Positions 7,155 through 15,669 of a stretch of DNA of 64,000 bases are shown here, one piece after another; position 1 is the stretch's first letter, and every line of letters begins with the position of its first letter. The stretch comes from Sulfitobacter sp. Its GTDB lineage: Bacteria > Pseudomonadota > Alphaproteobacteria > Rhodobacterales > Rhodobacteraceae. Under the pieces are notes generated by a model that saw nothing but the letters and a program-made list of their open reading frames with translations, was not told where the DNA came from and did not search any database. The stretch lies in assembly GCA_013002405.1 (NCBI GenBank), contig JABDKA010000049.1:16979-80978 (forward strand), given 5' to 3'. The translations under genes were made by a program, and so were the position numbers.

Positions 7155-10100
7155 TTGACCCGGCTTTTTTCATCCAAAGACCGTCCCATGCACCTCGGCC
7201 CCTATCCGGTGGAAAAGCTGCGCCGGATGGTTGCCCTTCCGGACCTCGGAAAGGTCCCGCCGATGGTGCCGCTGAGCTTTGATCGGCCGGAGGATCCCTT
7301 TTCCATCGTCAATGCGATGCGGGAACATCAGGCGATGCTGGACACGATCCGGGGCGGATTGGTGAATGGGGTGATAGCGGTCACTCCTGACGATCCGCTA
7401 GAGCGCGCGAACCACCTGAAATCATTTGGTTACTTTGCCGACGCCGCTGTCGTTGGGACCTGCCTCTTGCCTGAGGCGGCGCTTCTGGAAAGGCCGATTA
7501 TCAATCCGGATGTGGCGCAGCTGGCAGAAGACTTACAGACAAAGCAGACCAAGACACTGGCCTCGGGCATCGACATGATCATGGCTGATCTCAAGGAATC
7601 CGCTGCTGCCGAGCTGCCGGGAATTGAGGGTCACAGCCACGCGATTGTCTTTCTCTACGAAAACCCCCGTGAGGTCCGGACGGATGAGCCCGGGATCTGC
7701 TGGATCAGGGACGCGCAGGCCCACCGGGCCGGTCTGCTTGCCGCAGAAACGGCCTGCGTGATCGCCAATTACCTGCGGTTGCTGGGGCACGATGCGCGGG
7801 GGCATACGGTATCGGCAAGCGATGTTGACCTGGGCAAGCTGGCGGTCGCTGCGGGTCTGGCGACGGTCGAGAAGGGCGCTTTACACCACCCCTACATCAG
7901 AGACCGCTTTGGTCTGGCGGCCGTGACCACCAGCTTTGAGATTGCGCCGGACCAGCCGCTTGCGTCGCTCGCGGATCAGCCCGGCTCGGCCTTTGGCATT
8001 GGTTGGCGCATGGCGGGCTCGGCCCCCAAGAACGCGGGTAATGCGGTCCCCTATGCCAAGCGCCGCTTCGTTGACGGTGCCCAACCGTTCGAGCGGCTCA
8101 AGCGGGTGGATGAACCCACGACATACATCGATGAGGCGCAGGTTGCCCGGGTGCCCAAACGCACCGACATGTTCGCCCGCGCACAGTTCGGCGACATGGG
8201 CAAGAAGCTGCAGGAAAGCGCAACTGGCGGGCACTACGTGCGCAAGGCGGCACCCTCCATGGCACAGCGCCGGGCACTTGGCGCTTTCGTTCTGTTGCAG
8301 GACGGGACGCCTGCGGAAGAAAAGCAAGAGATCGAGCCGCAGACAGCCGCTGACCTGATCAAGGCGACCAGCTATTTCCTGGGAATCGACGCGGTCGGTA
8401 TATCCCGTTGTCCCGACTGGACCTGGTACAGCCACGACGCCCGGGGAGAGGTCATTGACCCGCCGCACGATCAGGCCATCAGCATGGTGGTCGATCAGGG
8501 ATATGAGACCATGGAAGGCTCCTCGGGCGATGACTGGATCGCCGTGGCACAGTCCATGCGTGCCTATCTTCGGTTTTCATTGCTGGGCGGTGTGATCGCC
8601 AAGCAGATTCGAAACCTGGGCTACAGCGCCAAGGCCCATACGGTGATGGATGGTGAGGTTCTGCAGCCGCCGCTGCTGCTCTTGTCAGGGTTGGGAGAGG
8701 TCAGCCGCATCGGTGAGGTGATACTCAACCCCTATCTGGGGCCACGGTTGAAGTCCGGCGTTGTCACGACCGACCTGCCGATGGCGCACGACAAGCCCAT
8801 TGATTTCGGCCTGCAGACCTTTTGCGAAAGCTGCAACAAATGCGCGCGGGAATGTCCTGCGGGGGCCATCACGGCAGGTCCCAAGCTGATGTTCAACGGC
8901 TACGAAATCTGGAAATCAGACAGCCAGAAATGCACGACCTACCGGATCACCACCGAAGGCGGCGCAATGTGCGGGCGCTGCATGAAGACCTGCCCCTGGA
9001 ATCTTGAGGGCATTTTCAAGGAAAGACCTTTCCGGTGGGCCGCGATGAACGTACCGCAACTGGCCCCCGCACTGGCCCGGTTGGACGATGCGGTGGGCAA
9101 CGGGGGGCTGAACCCGGTCAAGAAATGGTGGTGGGACCTGGAGATCAGGGAGGATGGCGGCTACCGCCCCACCACCAAGCCCGTGAACCGGCGCGATCTG
9201 CAGCGCGATCTTGATCTGAAGTATGAGGATCAGACCCTGGCCGTCTATCCTGCCCCCCTGGCCCCGCACCCCTATCCCTATCCCTTCCCCATGGACCGCG
9301 AGGCGGGGATCCAGGCCTATCAGGCGATGGTCAGCGCGGATGAGCACCGGAGGCGCCGGGCCCAGGGAGACGAGAGGGTGCTGCACAAATACACCGCACG
9401 TGATGAAAGTCCCGTGCTTGAGGTTGAGATCACCCGGGCGGAGGAAATGGCCGACGGGGTGACCAAGTATGAGTTCCAACTGACGGATCGGGGCGATCTG
9501 CCAGTCTGGGAGGCGGGCGCGCACCTCGATCTTGTGGTCGCGCCGGAATACCTTCGGCAGTATTCGATGTCCGGCGATCCGGCAGACCGGAGCCGCTATC
9601 AGATCGGAGTTCTGCGAGAGGAGGCCGGGCGGGGCGGCTCCAAACTGCTGCACCGTATCTTTGACGTCGGTCGGCGCATCTTCATCTCGCGGCCGATCAA
9701 TCACTTCGCGCTCGACCCCTCGGCGACGAAGGTCTTCCTCATGGGTGGCGGGATCGGGATCACCCCGATGATCGCCATGGCCCAGACCCTGCACCGCGAA
9801 AGGCGCGAGTTCGAGATGCACTATTCGGGCCGCTCTCGTAACCAGATGGGATACCTGAAAGATCTGGACAGCTTTGAGTGGTCCGATCGGGTGCATTTGC
9901 ACATCAGTGATGAAGGCACGCGGCTGGACCTGGCGCGGTTCTTTGACCGCTACAATGAAGGTTGGCACGTCTACACCTGCGGGGCGGATCGCTACATGAC
10001 CGCGGTACTGGATGCGGCGGAACGGGCGGGCTTTCCCGAAGGGGCGCGGCACCTGGAATATTTCTCCGTTCCCGAGGTCCCCGAGTATGAGAACCATCCC

Positions 10101-10361
10101 TTCAAACTGCGTCTTGCTTCAACCGGTGAGACACTTGATGTCCCGGCTGACAAGACAGCCGCTGAGGTGCTGATTGCCCATGGTCATCCTGTCGACATGA
10201 AGTGCGATGATGGCATCTGCGGTGTCTGCCGCTGCGGGGTCATCGCGGGAGAGGTCGAGCACCGCGATTTCGTCCTTTCGGCGGTGCAAAGGAAGGACGG
10301 CATGATCCTGTGCCAATCGCGCGCCCTCGCAAAAGACGGTGAGATCACGCTCGACCTTTGA
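7155..10361 (+). CDS. Self-sufficient reductive dehalogenase: RdhA (B12, two 4Fe-4S) fused to an NAD(P)H-flavin-[2Fe-2S] reductase
   Basis: 1068 residues from TTG 7155 (1057 from ATG 7188). Residues 1 to about 380 correspond to the vestigial N-terminal domain of catabolic RdhA. The B12-binding region follows, then two 4Fe-4S motifs: Cys557-x2-Cys560-x2-Cys563-x3-Cys567-Pro and Cys593-x12-Cys606-x2-Cys609-x3-Cys613-Pro. From about 770 comes a phthalate-dioxygenase-reductase-like module: flavin motif RQYS (801-804), nucleotide motif GGGIGITP (864-871) and a C-terminal plant-type ferredoxin (Cys1017, 1022, 1025, 1053). There is no Tat signal or partner RdhB, so it should be a soluble cytoplasmic enzyme of the NpRdhA/BhbA class, removing halide from halogenated (probably phenolic) aromatics with NAD(P)H. 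Tyr471, Lys533 and Arg597 have the spacing I recall for NpRdhA Tyr426, Lys488 and Arg552. Monocistronic; no regulator or halophenol genes adjacent. Confidence 0.85.
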   Translation: MTRLFSSKDRPMHLGPYPVEKLRRMVALPDLGKVPPMVPLSFDRPEDPFSIVNAMREHQAMLDTIRGGLVNGVIAVTPDDPLERANHLKSFGYFADAAVVGTCLLPEAALLERPIINPDVAQLAEDLQTKQTKTLASGIDMIMADLKESAAAELPGIEGHSHAIVFLYENPREVRTDEPGICWIRDAQAHRAGLLAAETACVIANYLRLLGHDARGHTVSASDVDLGKLAVAAGLATVEKGALHHPYIRDRFGLAAVTTSFEIAPDQPLASLADQPGSAFGIGWRMAGSAPKNAGNAVPYAKRRFVDGAQPFERLKRVDEPTTYIDEAQVARVPKRTDMFARAQFGDMGKKLQESATGGHYVRKAAPSMAQRRALGAFVLLQDGTPAEEKQEIEPQTAADLIKATSYFLGIDAVGISRCPDWTWYSHDARGEVIDPPHDQAISMVVDQGYETMEGSSGDDWIAVAQSMRAYLRFSLLGGVIAKQIRNLGYSAKAHTVMDGEVLQPPLLLLSGLGEVSRIGEVILNPYLGPRLKSGVVTTDLPMAHDKPIDFGLQTFCESCNKCARECPAGAITAGPKLMFNGYEIWKSDSQKCTTYRITTEGGAMCGRCMKTCPWNLEGIFKERPFRWAAMNVPQLAPALARLDDAVGNGGLNPVKKWWWDLEIREDGGYRPTTKPVNRRDLQRDLDLKYEDQTLAVYPAPLAPHPYPYPFPMDREAGIQAYQAMVSADEHRRRRAQGDERVLHKYTARDESPVLEVEITRAEEMADGVTKYEFQLTDRGDLPVWEAGAHLDLVVAPEYLRQYSMSGDPADRSRYQIGVLREEAGRGGSKLLHRIFDVGRRIFISRPINHFALDPSATKVFLMGGGIGITPMIAMAQTLHRERREFEMHYSGRSRNQMGYLKDLDSFEWSDRVHLHISDEGTRLDLARFFDRYNEGWHVYTCGADRYMTAVLDAAERAGFPEGARHLEYFSVPEVPEYENHPFKLRLASTGETLDVPADKTAAEVLIAHGHPVDMKCDDGICGVCRCGVIAGEVEHRDFVLSAVQRKDGMILCQSRALAKDGEITLDL

Positions 10362-10504
10362 CCTTCCGATAAGGGCATTTCACCTCCTGTTTAATTTGCC
10401 CGGGCCACGATGCCGGTCAAAGCAACCAGTTCTGCTCGGGTCGCCGCGTGGCTTCAGATGCAGGGCCGCAATCAAGGATTTGCCTAAACGCGGCGAGGAT
10501 AAAT

Positions 10505-11125
10505 ATGAACACGCCGAACACCCTGTCGAGCTTTGTTGACCGGATGCCGACCAGCACACTGGAGCAGTGTAATCGGGAAGAGATCCACCTGTCCGGTCCC
10601 ATTCAGGAAGGTGGAGCCCCTGTCCTGCTGGTTCGGAAAAAAGCGCCAAATCGTTGGGGTTTCGAAGGACCTCGATGCCTTTCTGCCCCGCAACCCGCCG
10701 AGCTGCTTTCCCGTCCCCTCATGACACCGGGTGCCGGTCTGGCGGATAAGATCGATGCAGTTGAAGGCGAGCAGCAGGTCCTGCACGGGGTTCTTGAATT
10801 TGGTTTTCCCCGGGGTGGCGTTGAATAGGCCACCGTCCCCCACCTGCACGATGGCAAACGGACCATCGAATTTCTGCCGAATCACAGACCCTCAGCCAAG
10901 GCGGTGCGGAGCAAGATGCGGCTCTGCGGATCAGGCTGGACGTCCACGCCGAGAACGACAAAATGGTCGAGGTCGCGGTGACGGACACTGATCTTGGCAT
11001 TCCTGCGGAGCTTGCGGAGAATGTGATGAAGCCAATGCAAAGGCTGCACAGTCCGGCCGCGTCATTGGGGGATTGGGTCACGGCCTTCTGCAAAGGCACC
11101 GGGGCATCGCCGCCGTCCCCCCAAA
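10505..11125 (+). pseudogene. Remnant of a bacteriophytochrome histidine kinase
   Basis: No intact frame, but pieces in different plus frames line up in order with a bacteriophytochrome. 10505-10650 reads a PAS_2 N-terminus with the biliverdin-Cys region, LEQCNREEIHLSGPIQ; after a shift at an A-run it continues RQIVGVSKDLDAFL, then in a third frame PAELLSRPL. After a TAG at 10826 the first frame gives ATVPHLHDGKRTIEFLPNHR, resembling the end of PAS_2. From about 10892 a kinase ATPase domain appears (MVEVAVTDTDLGIPAELAEN, then MKPMQRLH), and a further shift gives GLGHGLLQRHRG near 11070. The GAF, PHY and DHp regions are missing, so this is an internal deletion plus several frameshifts. A start ATG at 10505 still has a GCGAGG site. 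Identification is by eye. Confidence 0.65.
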
Positions 11126-11146
11126 TCGGTGGATCCCAATCAGCAT

Positions 11147-12589
11147 TCAGCCCGCACCAAAAGCATCCCGCGCAACCTGAGCTGTGACCAGCAGGCCGGT
11201 TTCCATATTGGTGAACTCCAACCGGCCACCGTGCAAAGCCACGATCTCGGAGGCGATGGACAGGCCCAGCCCCACACCCCGCTCCTTCGTCGCGCCGTGG
11301 CCGCGCATGAAGGGCAGGATCACCCGGTCCAACTGATCCGGCTCGATGCCGGGCCCGAAATCGCGGACACTGACCTTGAGCGTGCTCTCCGTATCCGGAC
11401 CCACCTCAACTACCGCGCGGCCGCCGTATTTCAGTGCATTGTCGATCAGGTTGGAAAAGGCGCGCCGCAGCTTGTCCGGCTGCCCCCGCATGAAGCACTG
11501 GTTGTCCGCGCGCACCCGGACATCTTCGGCAGCGGCAAAGATTGACCCGGCAGAGCGCAGATCAACCTCTTCGGGTGCGATGAATTCTACATTTCGCCCC
11601 ACATCGCGGTAGTCATTCACGAGGCTTTCCAGAAGGGAGACAAGCGAGAAGCGCAGGCTTTCTTCCTCCTGCGCGCCGATGCTGAGCAAATCCAACGCAC
11701 CGTCGATGATGCCGGTGATCTCATCCAGGTCCGCTTCGAACCTCTCGTGGAGTGCCGGATCCTCAAGCAATTCGGTGCGCAGCCGCATCCGGGTCACAGG
11801 CGTGCGCAGATCGTGCGAGATGGCCGCAAGCCCGCGGGACTTGCGTTCCTGTTCGTTGCGGAACTGTTCGGTCAGATGGTCAATCCGGTCCCCGATCATC
11901 AGCGCTTCGGTCGAGGCGAGGGGCGGCATGGGGCGCGTGGCCAATCGCCGGATGGCAAGCCGTTGGAAGGGCGCGGCGAGGTTCACGGCCAGCGGCAGAA
12001 AGAGCGAAAGGCCAATCGCGAAACCGGCAACGCCAAGGAGTGCTGTGAGGGTCTGGCTGAACCGGTCCTGCCAGAGACGTGGCGCGTCGATGAAAAGAAC
12101 GTCACCGCCCGGCAGGAACAGCACCAGGCGCGTCTCCTGATCCTGACGGGCAATCGCCTTGGACAGGGCGGCAAGACGGTCCGCGGCGGAAAGGGTGCTG
12201 TCCCCGGTCTGCAGCGCCTGGGGCAGTTTGGCGGGCTGATCAAACCTGATGGCTGCACGGTAGCGGGTCTCATCCAGCTCCAGGATCAGGGGAACGGTGG
12301 CGGTCGGCAGGGCCTCCGGCAGGCTGCGGCGGCGTTCGACCGTATAGGGCGCCCGGGTGTAACTGCCTGGGGCATTCAGGGATTTCGCTGTTTCGCGCCG
12401 GATGATTTCGGCCAGAACCTCACCCGATGTTTCTGCCTCGTTCAGCGCGCTGCCGCGTTTGTTGAAATTGTATACGGACAGCCCCGTTATGACCGCGCCC
12501 GCAACGTAGGCGACCAGCACAAGCAGTGGAAGGCGTTGCGCCAGCGCCTGCGGCAGAAGGCCGATCATGCTTGGGATTGGCCCCTTCAC
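11147..12589 (-). CDS. Two-component sensor histidine kinase, EnvZ/GtrS-like
   Basis: 480 residues from GTG 12589; ATG at 12568 (residue 8) with GAAGGGG upstream is an equally good start. Two membrane helices (LPLLVLVAYVAGAVITGLSV and TALLGVAGFAIGLSLFLPLA) flank a periplasmic domain of about 140 residues, followed by a HAMP-like linker. The DHp motif is AAISHDLRTPVTRMR with the phosphorylated His; the ATPase has the N box NLIDNALKYGG, G1 DFGPGIE and G2 GVGLGLSIAS. It lies 1 bp after the response-regulator gene. The pair is divergent from a sugar ABC importer, the arrangement of GltR/GtrS in Pseudomonas, so sensing of a sugar or sugar acid is a fair inference. Confidence 0.9.
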   Translation of the reverse strand: MKGPIPSMIGLLPQALAQRLPLLVLVAYVAGAVITGLSVYNFNKRGSALNEAETSGEVLAEIIRRETAKSLNAPGSYTRAPYTVERRRSLPEALPTATVPLILELDETRYRAAIRFDQPAKLPQALQTGDSTLSAADRLAALSKAIARQDQETRLVLFLPGGDVLFIDAPRLWQDRFSQTLTALLGVAGFAIGLSLFLPLAVNLAAPFQRLAIRRLATRPMPPLASTEALMIGDRIDHLTEQFRNEQERKSRGLAAISHDLRTPVTRMRLRTELLEDPALHERFEADLDEITGIIDGALDLLSIGAQEEESLRFSLVSLLESLVNDYRDVGRNVEFIAPEEVDLRSAGSIFAAAEDVRVRADNQCFMRGQPDKLRRAFSNLIDNALKYGGRAVVEVGPDTESTLKVSVRDFGPGIEPDQLDRVILPFMRGHGATKERGVGLGLSIASEIVALHGGRLEFTNMETGLLVTAQVARDAFGAG

Positions 12590-12590
12590 C

Positions 12591-13301
12591 TCAGCGCAAC
12601 TTTTTCAGCTCTGCGGCGAACTGGTAGCCCTTGTTGCGCACCGTGCGGATGAAATCCGCGCCATGGACGGCCCCTGACAGCTTCTTTCGCAGGCGGCTAA
12701 CCAATATGTCGACACGGCGGTCTTCGGGTCCCAGCTCCATCTCGAATATTCGCCGCCCGATCACTTCACGGCTGACAGGATCGGGGGAGGCGCCAAGGAG
12801 AAGCGTGATAAGCTGGTATTCGGTCGAACTGAGGGGAACGTGCGTGTTGTCCGGGCTCTGTAATTTCTGGTTTGCCATATCCAGCATCCAACCGGCAAAG
12901 CCAACCGTCCCGGAGAGGCGCCTTTCCGTGCTCTCCCGGCTGCGACGAAGAAGTCCGTTGATGCGGGCCAGCAGTTCGCGCGGGTTGAAGGGCTTTTCAA
13001 GGTAGTCGTCAGCGCCCAATTCGATGCCCTTGATCCTGTTGGCATCCCCCCGCATCGCCGACAGGATGATCAGCGGCACATCGGACTGCCCGCGCACCCA
13101 TCTGCAAAAGGACAGGCCATCCTGCCCGGGCAGCGTGATGTCGACGATGAACAGATCAAACCCGTCCAGGCCCTGACGCTGGCCCGATTCCGCCGTGTCT
13201 GACACCACGCATTCAAAGTCGCGCTTCTTCAGGTAGGTGGATAGAAGCGAGGAGATTTCGGCGTCATCCTCGATGATGTGAACACGGGGCAAGGGTGTCA
13301 T
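12591..13301 (-). CDS. OmpR-family response regulator
   Basis: 236 residues from ATG 13301, which follows AGAGGAGGGG; the open frame runs further upstream but without a usable start. The receiver domain has the acidic pocket IIEDDAE (Glu11-Asp12-Asp13), phosphoacceptor Asp54 in IVDITLPG and the conserved Lys in LEKPF. The C-terminal winged helix ends RRVDILVSRLRKKL...RTVRNKGYQF, as in OmpR/PhoB proteins. It is the first gene of the minus-strand pair and its start is 142 bp from that of the solute-binding protein, so one regulatory region serves both directions. It probably activates the adjacent importer operon. Confidence 0.92.
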   Translation of the reverse strand: MTPLPRVHIIEDDAEISSLLSTYLKKRDFECVVSDTAESGQRQGLDGFDLFIVDITLPGQDGLSFCRWVRGQSDVPLIILSAMRGDANRIKGIELGADDYLEKPFNPRELLARINGLLRRSRESTERRLSGTVGFAGWMLDMANQKLQSPDNTHVPLSSTEYQLITLLLGASPDPVSREVIGRRIFEMELGPEDRRVDILVSRLRKKLSGAVHGADFIRTVRNKGYQFAAELKKLR

Positions 13302-13443
13302 CCCCTCCTCTGGGATCTGGTCTGGTGAGGCTATCAGCATCCAGTGCGATACAAAATGTAACAAATCCAACCGGTACGGGTGGCGCTGTTTTTGCCTAAG
13401 GTTGCGCAGGCTCAACAGCCCAACACGATTCTGGGAGGAACAC

Positions 13444-14697
13444 ATGACATATTTTTCGAAAGCGCTGGTCAGCGCCGTTGCCCTGACCGTTGCAATGGCC
13501 GCTCCGGCCAAGGCGGACCCCAAGGCCGAGGTGCTCCACTATTGGACATCCGGTGGTGAAGCCAAGGCGGTGAAGGCGCTGCAGGAGGCATTTGCCGCCC
13601 GCGGTGGCGAATGGATCGACGCACCGGTGGCCGGTGGCGGCGGTGACGCGCAGGCGGCCGTTCTGCGGGCGCGCGTGCTGGCTGGCGATCCGCCAGCGGC
13701 CGTACAAATCAAGGGCCCCAATATTCAGGAGTGGGCCGAGGCCGGTGCACTGGCAGACCTGTCCGATGTGGCAGAGGCCCAGAACTGGGACGCGGTGTTG
13801 CCCCAGACCATTCAGGATATCGTCAAGTACGAAGGCAACTACGTGGCCGTTCCGGTGAACGTACACCGGGTTGACTGGATCTGGGCCAACCCCGAGGTGC
13901 TGGCGAAGGTTGGTGCCGACGTGCCGACAACATGGGACGAATTCAACGCGACAGCGGACAAGCTGCTGGCGGCCGGGATCATCCCTCTGGCCCACGGCGG
14001 ACAGCCCTGGCAAGACGCGACTGTCTTTGAAACCGTTGTGCTGGGCATCGGCGGTGTGGACTTCTACCGCAAGGCGCTGGTGGATCTGGACATGGACGCG
14101 CTGGGCTCTGACACGATGGTCGCGGTCTTCGACCAGATGCGCAAAATGCGCGGCTATGTGGACCCCGACTTCCCGGGCCGCGACTGGAACCTGGCGACGG
14201 CCATGGTGATGCGCGGTGAGGCCGCCATGCAGATTATGGGCGACTGGGCCAAGGGCGAGTTTGCCGCAGCAGGGTTGGAGCCGGGCAAGGACTATGTCTG
14301 CGCGCCGACACCTTCCGAGGGGGGCTACCTACTCAACTCTGACAGCTTCGCGATGTTCAACGTCTCTGGCGCGGACCAGGTGGAAGGCCAGAACCTTCTG
14401 TCCGAACTGATCCTCGGAACCGAGTTCCAGGAGACATTCAACCTCTTCAAGGGCTCCATTCCCGCCCGTACGGACGTACCGCGTGGTGAGTTCGACGCCT
14501 GTGCAATCAAGTCGATGGATGACATGGTTGCGGCGGCCGACGGCGGTACCCTTCTGGGCTCCATGGCGCACGAGATCGCACAGGCCGGTGCCGTCCGCGG
14601 CGCCTTCATCGACGTGGCCACGGCCCACTTCAACTCGGACATGTCCTCTGAAGAAGCGGTCGAAAAGCTGGTCTCTTCGATCAAGCTCGCGATGTAA
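13444..14697 (+). CDS. gtsA: Periplasmic glucose/mannose-type ABC solute-binding protein
   Basis: 417 residues from ATG 13444 after GGGAGGAAC. A Sec signal peptide (MTYFSKALVSAVALTVAMAAPAKA, cut after AKA) precedes a family 1 extracellular binding protein starting EVLHYWTSGGEAKAVKALQE, a wording typical of glucose/mannose binders of the CUT1 family. Internal DWAKGEFAAAGLEPGKDY and the end EEAVEKLVSSIKLAM also fit. It heads an operon with two permeases, an ATPase and glucokinase, which makes glucose the likely substrate. A strong stem-loop between this gene and the first permease probably keeps binding-protein mRNA in excess. Confidence 0.88.
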   Translation: MTYFSKALVSAVALTVAMAAPAKADPKAEVLHYWTSGGEAKAVKALQEAFAARGGEWIDAPVAGGGGDAQAAVLRARVLAGDPPAAVQIKGPNIQEWAEAGALADLSDVAEAQNWDAVLPQTIQDIVKYEGNYVAVPVNVHRVDWIWANPEVLAKVGADVPTTWDEFNATADKLLAAGIIPLAHGGQPWQDATVFETVVLGIGGVDFYRKALVDLDMDALGSDTMVAVFDQMRKMRGYVDPDFPGRDWNLATAMVMRGEAAMQIMGDWAKGEFAAAGLEPGKDYVCAPTPSEGGYLLNSDSFAMFNVSGADQVEGQNLLSELILGTEFQETFNLFKGSIPARTDVPRGEFDACAIKSMDDMVAAADGGTLLGSMAHEIAQAGAVRGAFIDVATAHFNSDMSSEEAVEKLVSSIKLAM

Positions 14698-14710
14698 GCC
14701 TTCTCCCAAC

Positions 14711-14740
14711 GCGGCCTGGCCTCATTCGGGGTCGGGCCGC
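14711..14740 (+). other. Intercistronic stem-loop between binding-protein and permease genes
   Basis: GCGGCC at 14711-14716 pairs with GGCCGC at 14735-14740, and the stem extends inward with a few G-U pairs around a loop near 14723-14728. There is only a weak T-run after it (ACCTTTAC), so it looks more like a partial terminator or mRNA-stabilising hairpin than a full stop. Such hairpins commonly set the excess of binding protein over permease. Confidence 0.6.
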
Positions 14741-14772
14741 GCACCTTTACAGAGGTCGAGGAGAGGACAGTC

Positions 14773-15669
14773 ATGTCACGCCCCCCCATTCCCTTTACGG
14801 ATCGCATCGCCCGGGCGCTGCCGCAGATCGTCGTGGCCCCTTCATTTGCCGCGATCCTGTTCTTCGTCTACGGCTTTATCGCCTGGACCGGTTATATCTC
14901 GATGTCCAAGTCGAAGATGCTGCCAAACTACGATTTCGTCGGCATTCGTCAGTACTGGCGTCTTTTTCAGATGGACCGCTGGTCAGTCGCGCTGGAAAAC
15001 CTCTTCATCTTCGGATTCCTTTTCATCGCGGTCGCCATCGTCATCGGCTGTCTGCTGGCTGTCCTGCTGGATCAGCGCATCCGGGCCGAAGGTTTCATCC
15101 GCACCATCTATCTCTACCCGATGGCGATTTCCTTTATCATCACCGGAACGGCCTGGAAGTGGATCATGAACCCATCGCTGGGTCTGGAAACGGTCGTGCG
15201 CGGCTGGGGCTGGGAAAGCTTCCGCTTTGGCTGGACCAACGATGAAACGCTCGCCGTTTACGCGCTGGTCATGGCCGCCGTCTGGCAAAGCGCGGGCTTC
15301 GTGATGGCGCTGTTCCTCTCCGCCCTGCGGTCGGTCGATCAGGACATCATCAAGGCGGCGAGCCTGGATGGCGCTTCCCCCTGGAAAATCTACACCCGCA
15401 TCATCTTGCCCTCCATGAGGCCTGTCTTCATGTCGGCCGTGGTGATCCTGGCCCACCTTGCGATCAAGAGCTTCGATCTGGTCGTGGCGCTCACCGGCGG
15501 CGGTCCTGGCTATGCCTCAACCCTGCCCGCAAATTTCATGTACGAGATGACCTTCCGCCGGAATGAGATCGGCGTGGGTGCGGCCTCTGCCATGGTAATG
15601 CTGGCGACGGTGGCGGCGATCATGGTGCCCTACCTTTATTCTGAATTGCGGGGGAAGAAGCATGTCTGA
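14773..15669 (+). CDS. gtsB: Sugar ABC transporter permease 1 (MalF/GtsB type)
   Basis: 298 residues after GAGGAGAGGACAGTC. Six membrane segments are predicted, beginning VVAPSFAAILFFVYGFIAWTG. The conserved cytoplasmic coupling loop (EAA-like) reads IIKAASLDGASPWKIYTRII. Family knowledge makes this one half of the membrane channel of a CUT1 sugar importer. The stop overlaps the start of the second permease by eight bases, indicating translational coupling. Confidence 0.9.
   Translation: MSRPPIPFTDRIARALPQIVVAPSFAAILFFVYGFIAWTGYISMSKSKMLPNYDFVGIRQYWRLFQMDRWSVALENLFIFGFLFIAVAIVIGCLLAVLLDQRIRAEGFIRTIYLYPMAISFIITGTAWKWIMNPSLGLETVVRGWGWESFRFGWTNDETLAVYALVMAAVWQSAGFVMALFLSALRSVDQDIIKAASLDGASPWKIYTRIILPSMRPVFMSAVVILAHLAIKSFDLVVALTGGGPGYASTLPANFMYEMTFRRNEIGVGAASAMVMLATVAAIMVPYLYSELRGKKHV

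Noticed and set aside
8916-10097. 393-residue minus-strand frame opposite the dehalogenase
   Set aside because: Composition is that of an antisense shadow, with no domain and no ribosome site; the plus strand is clearly the coding strand.
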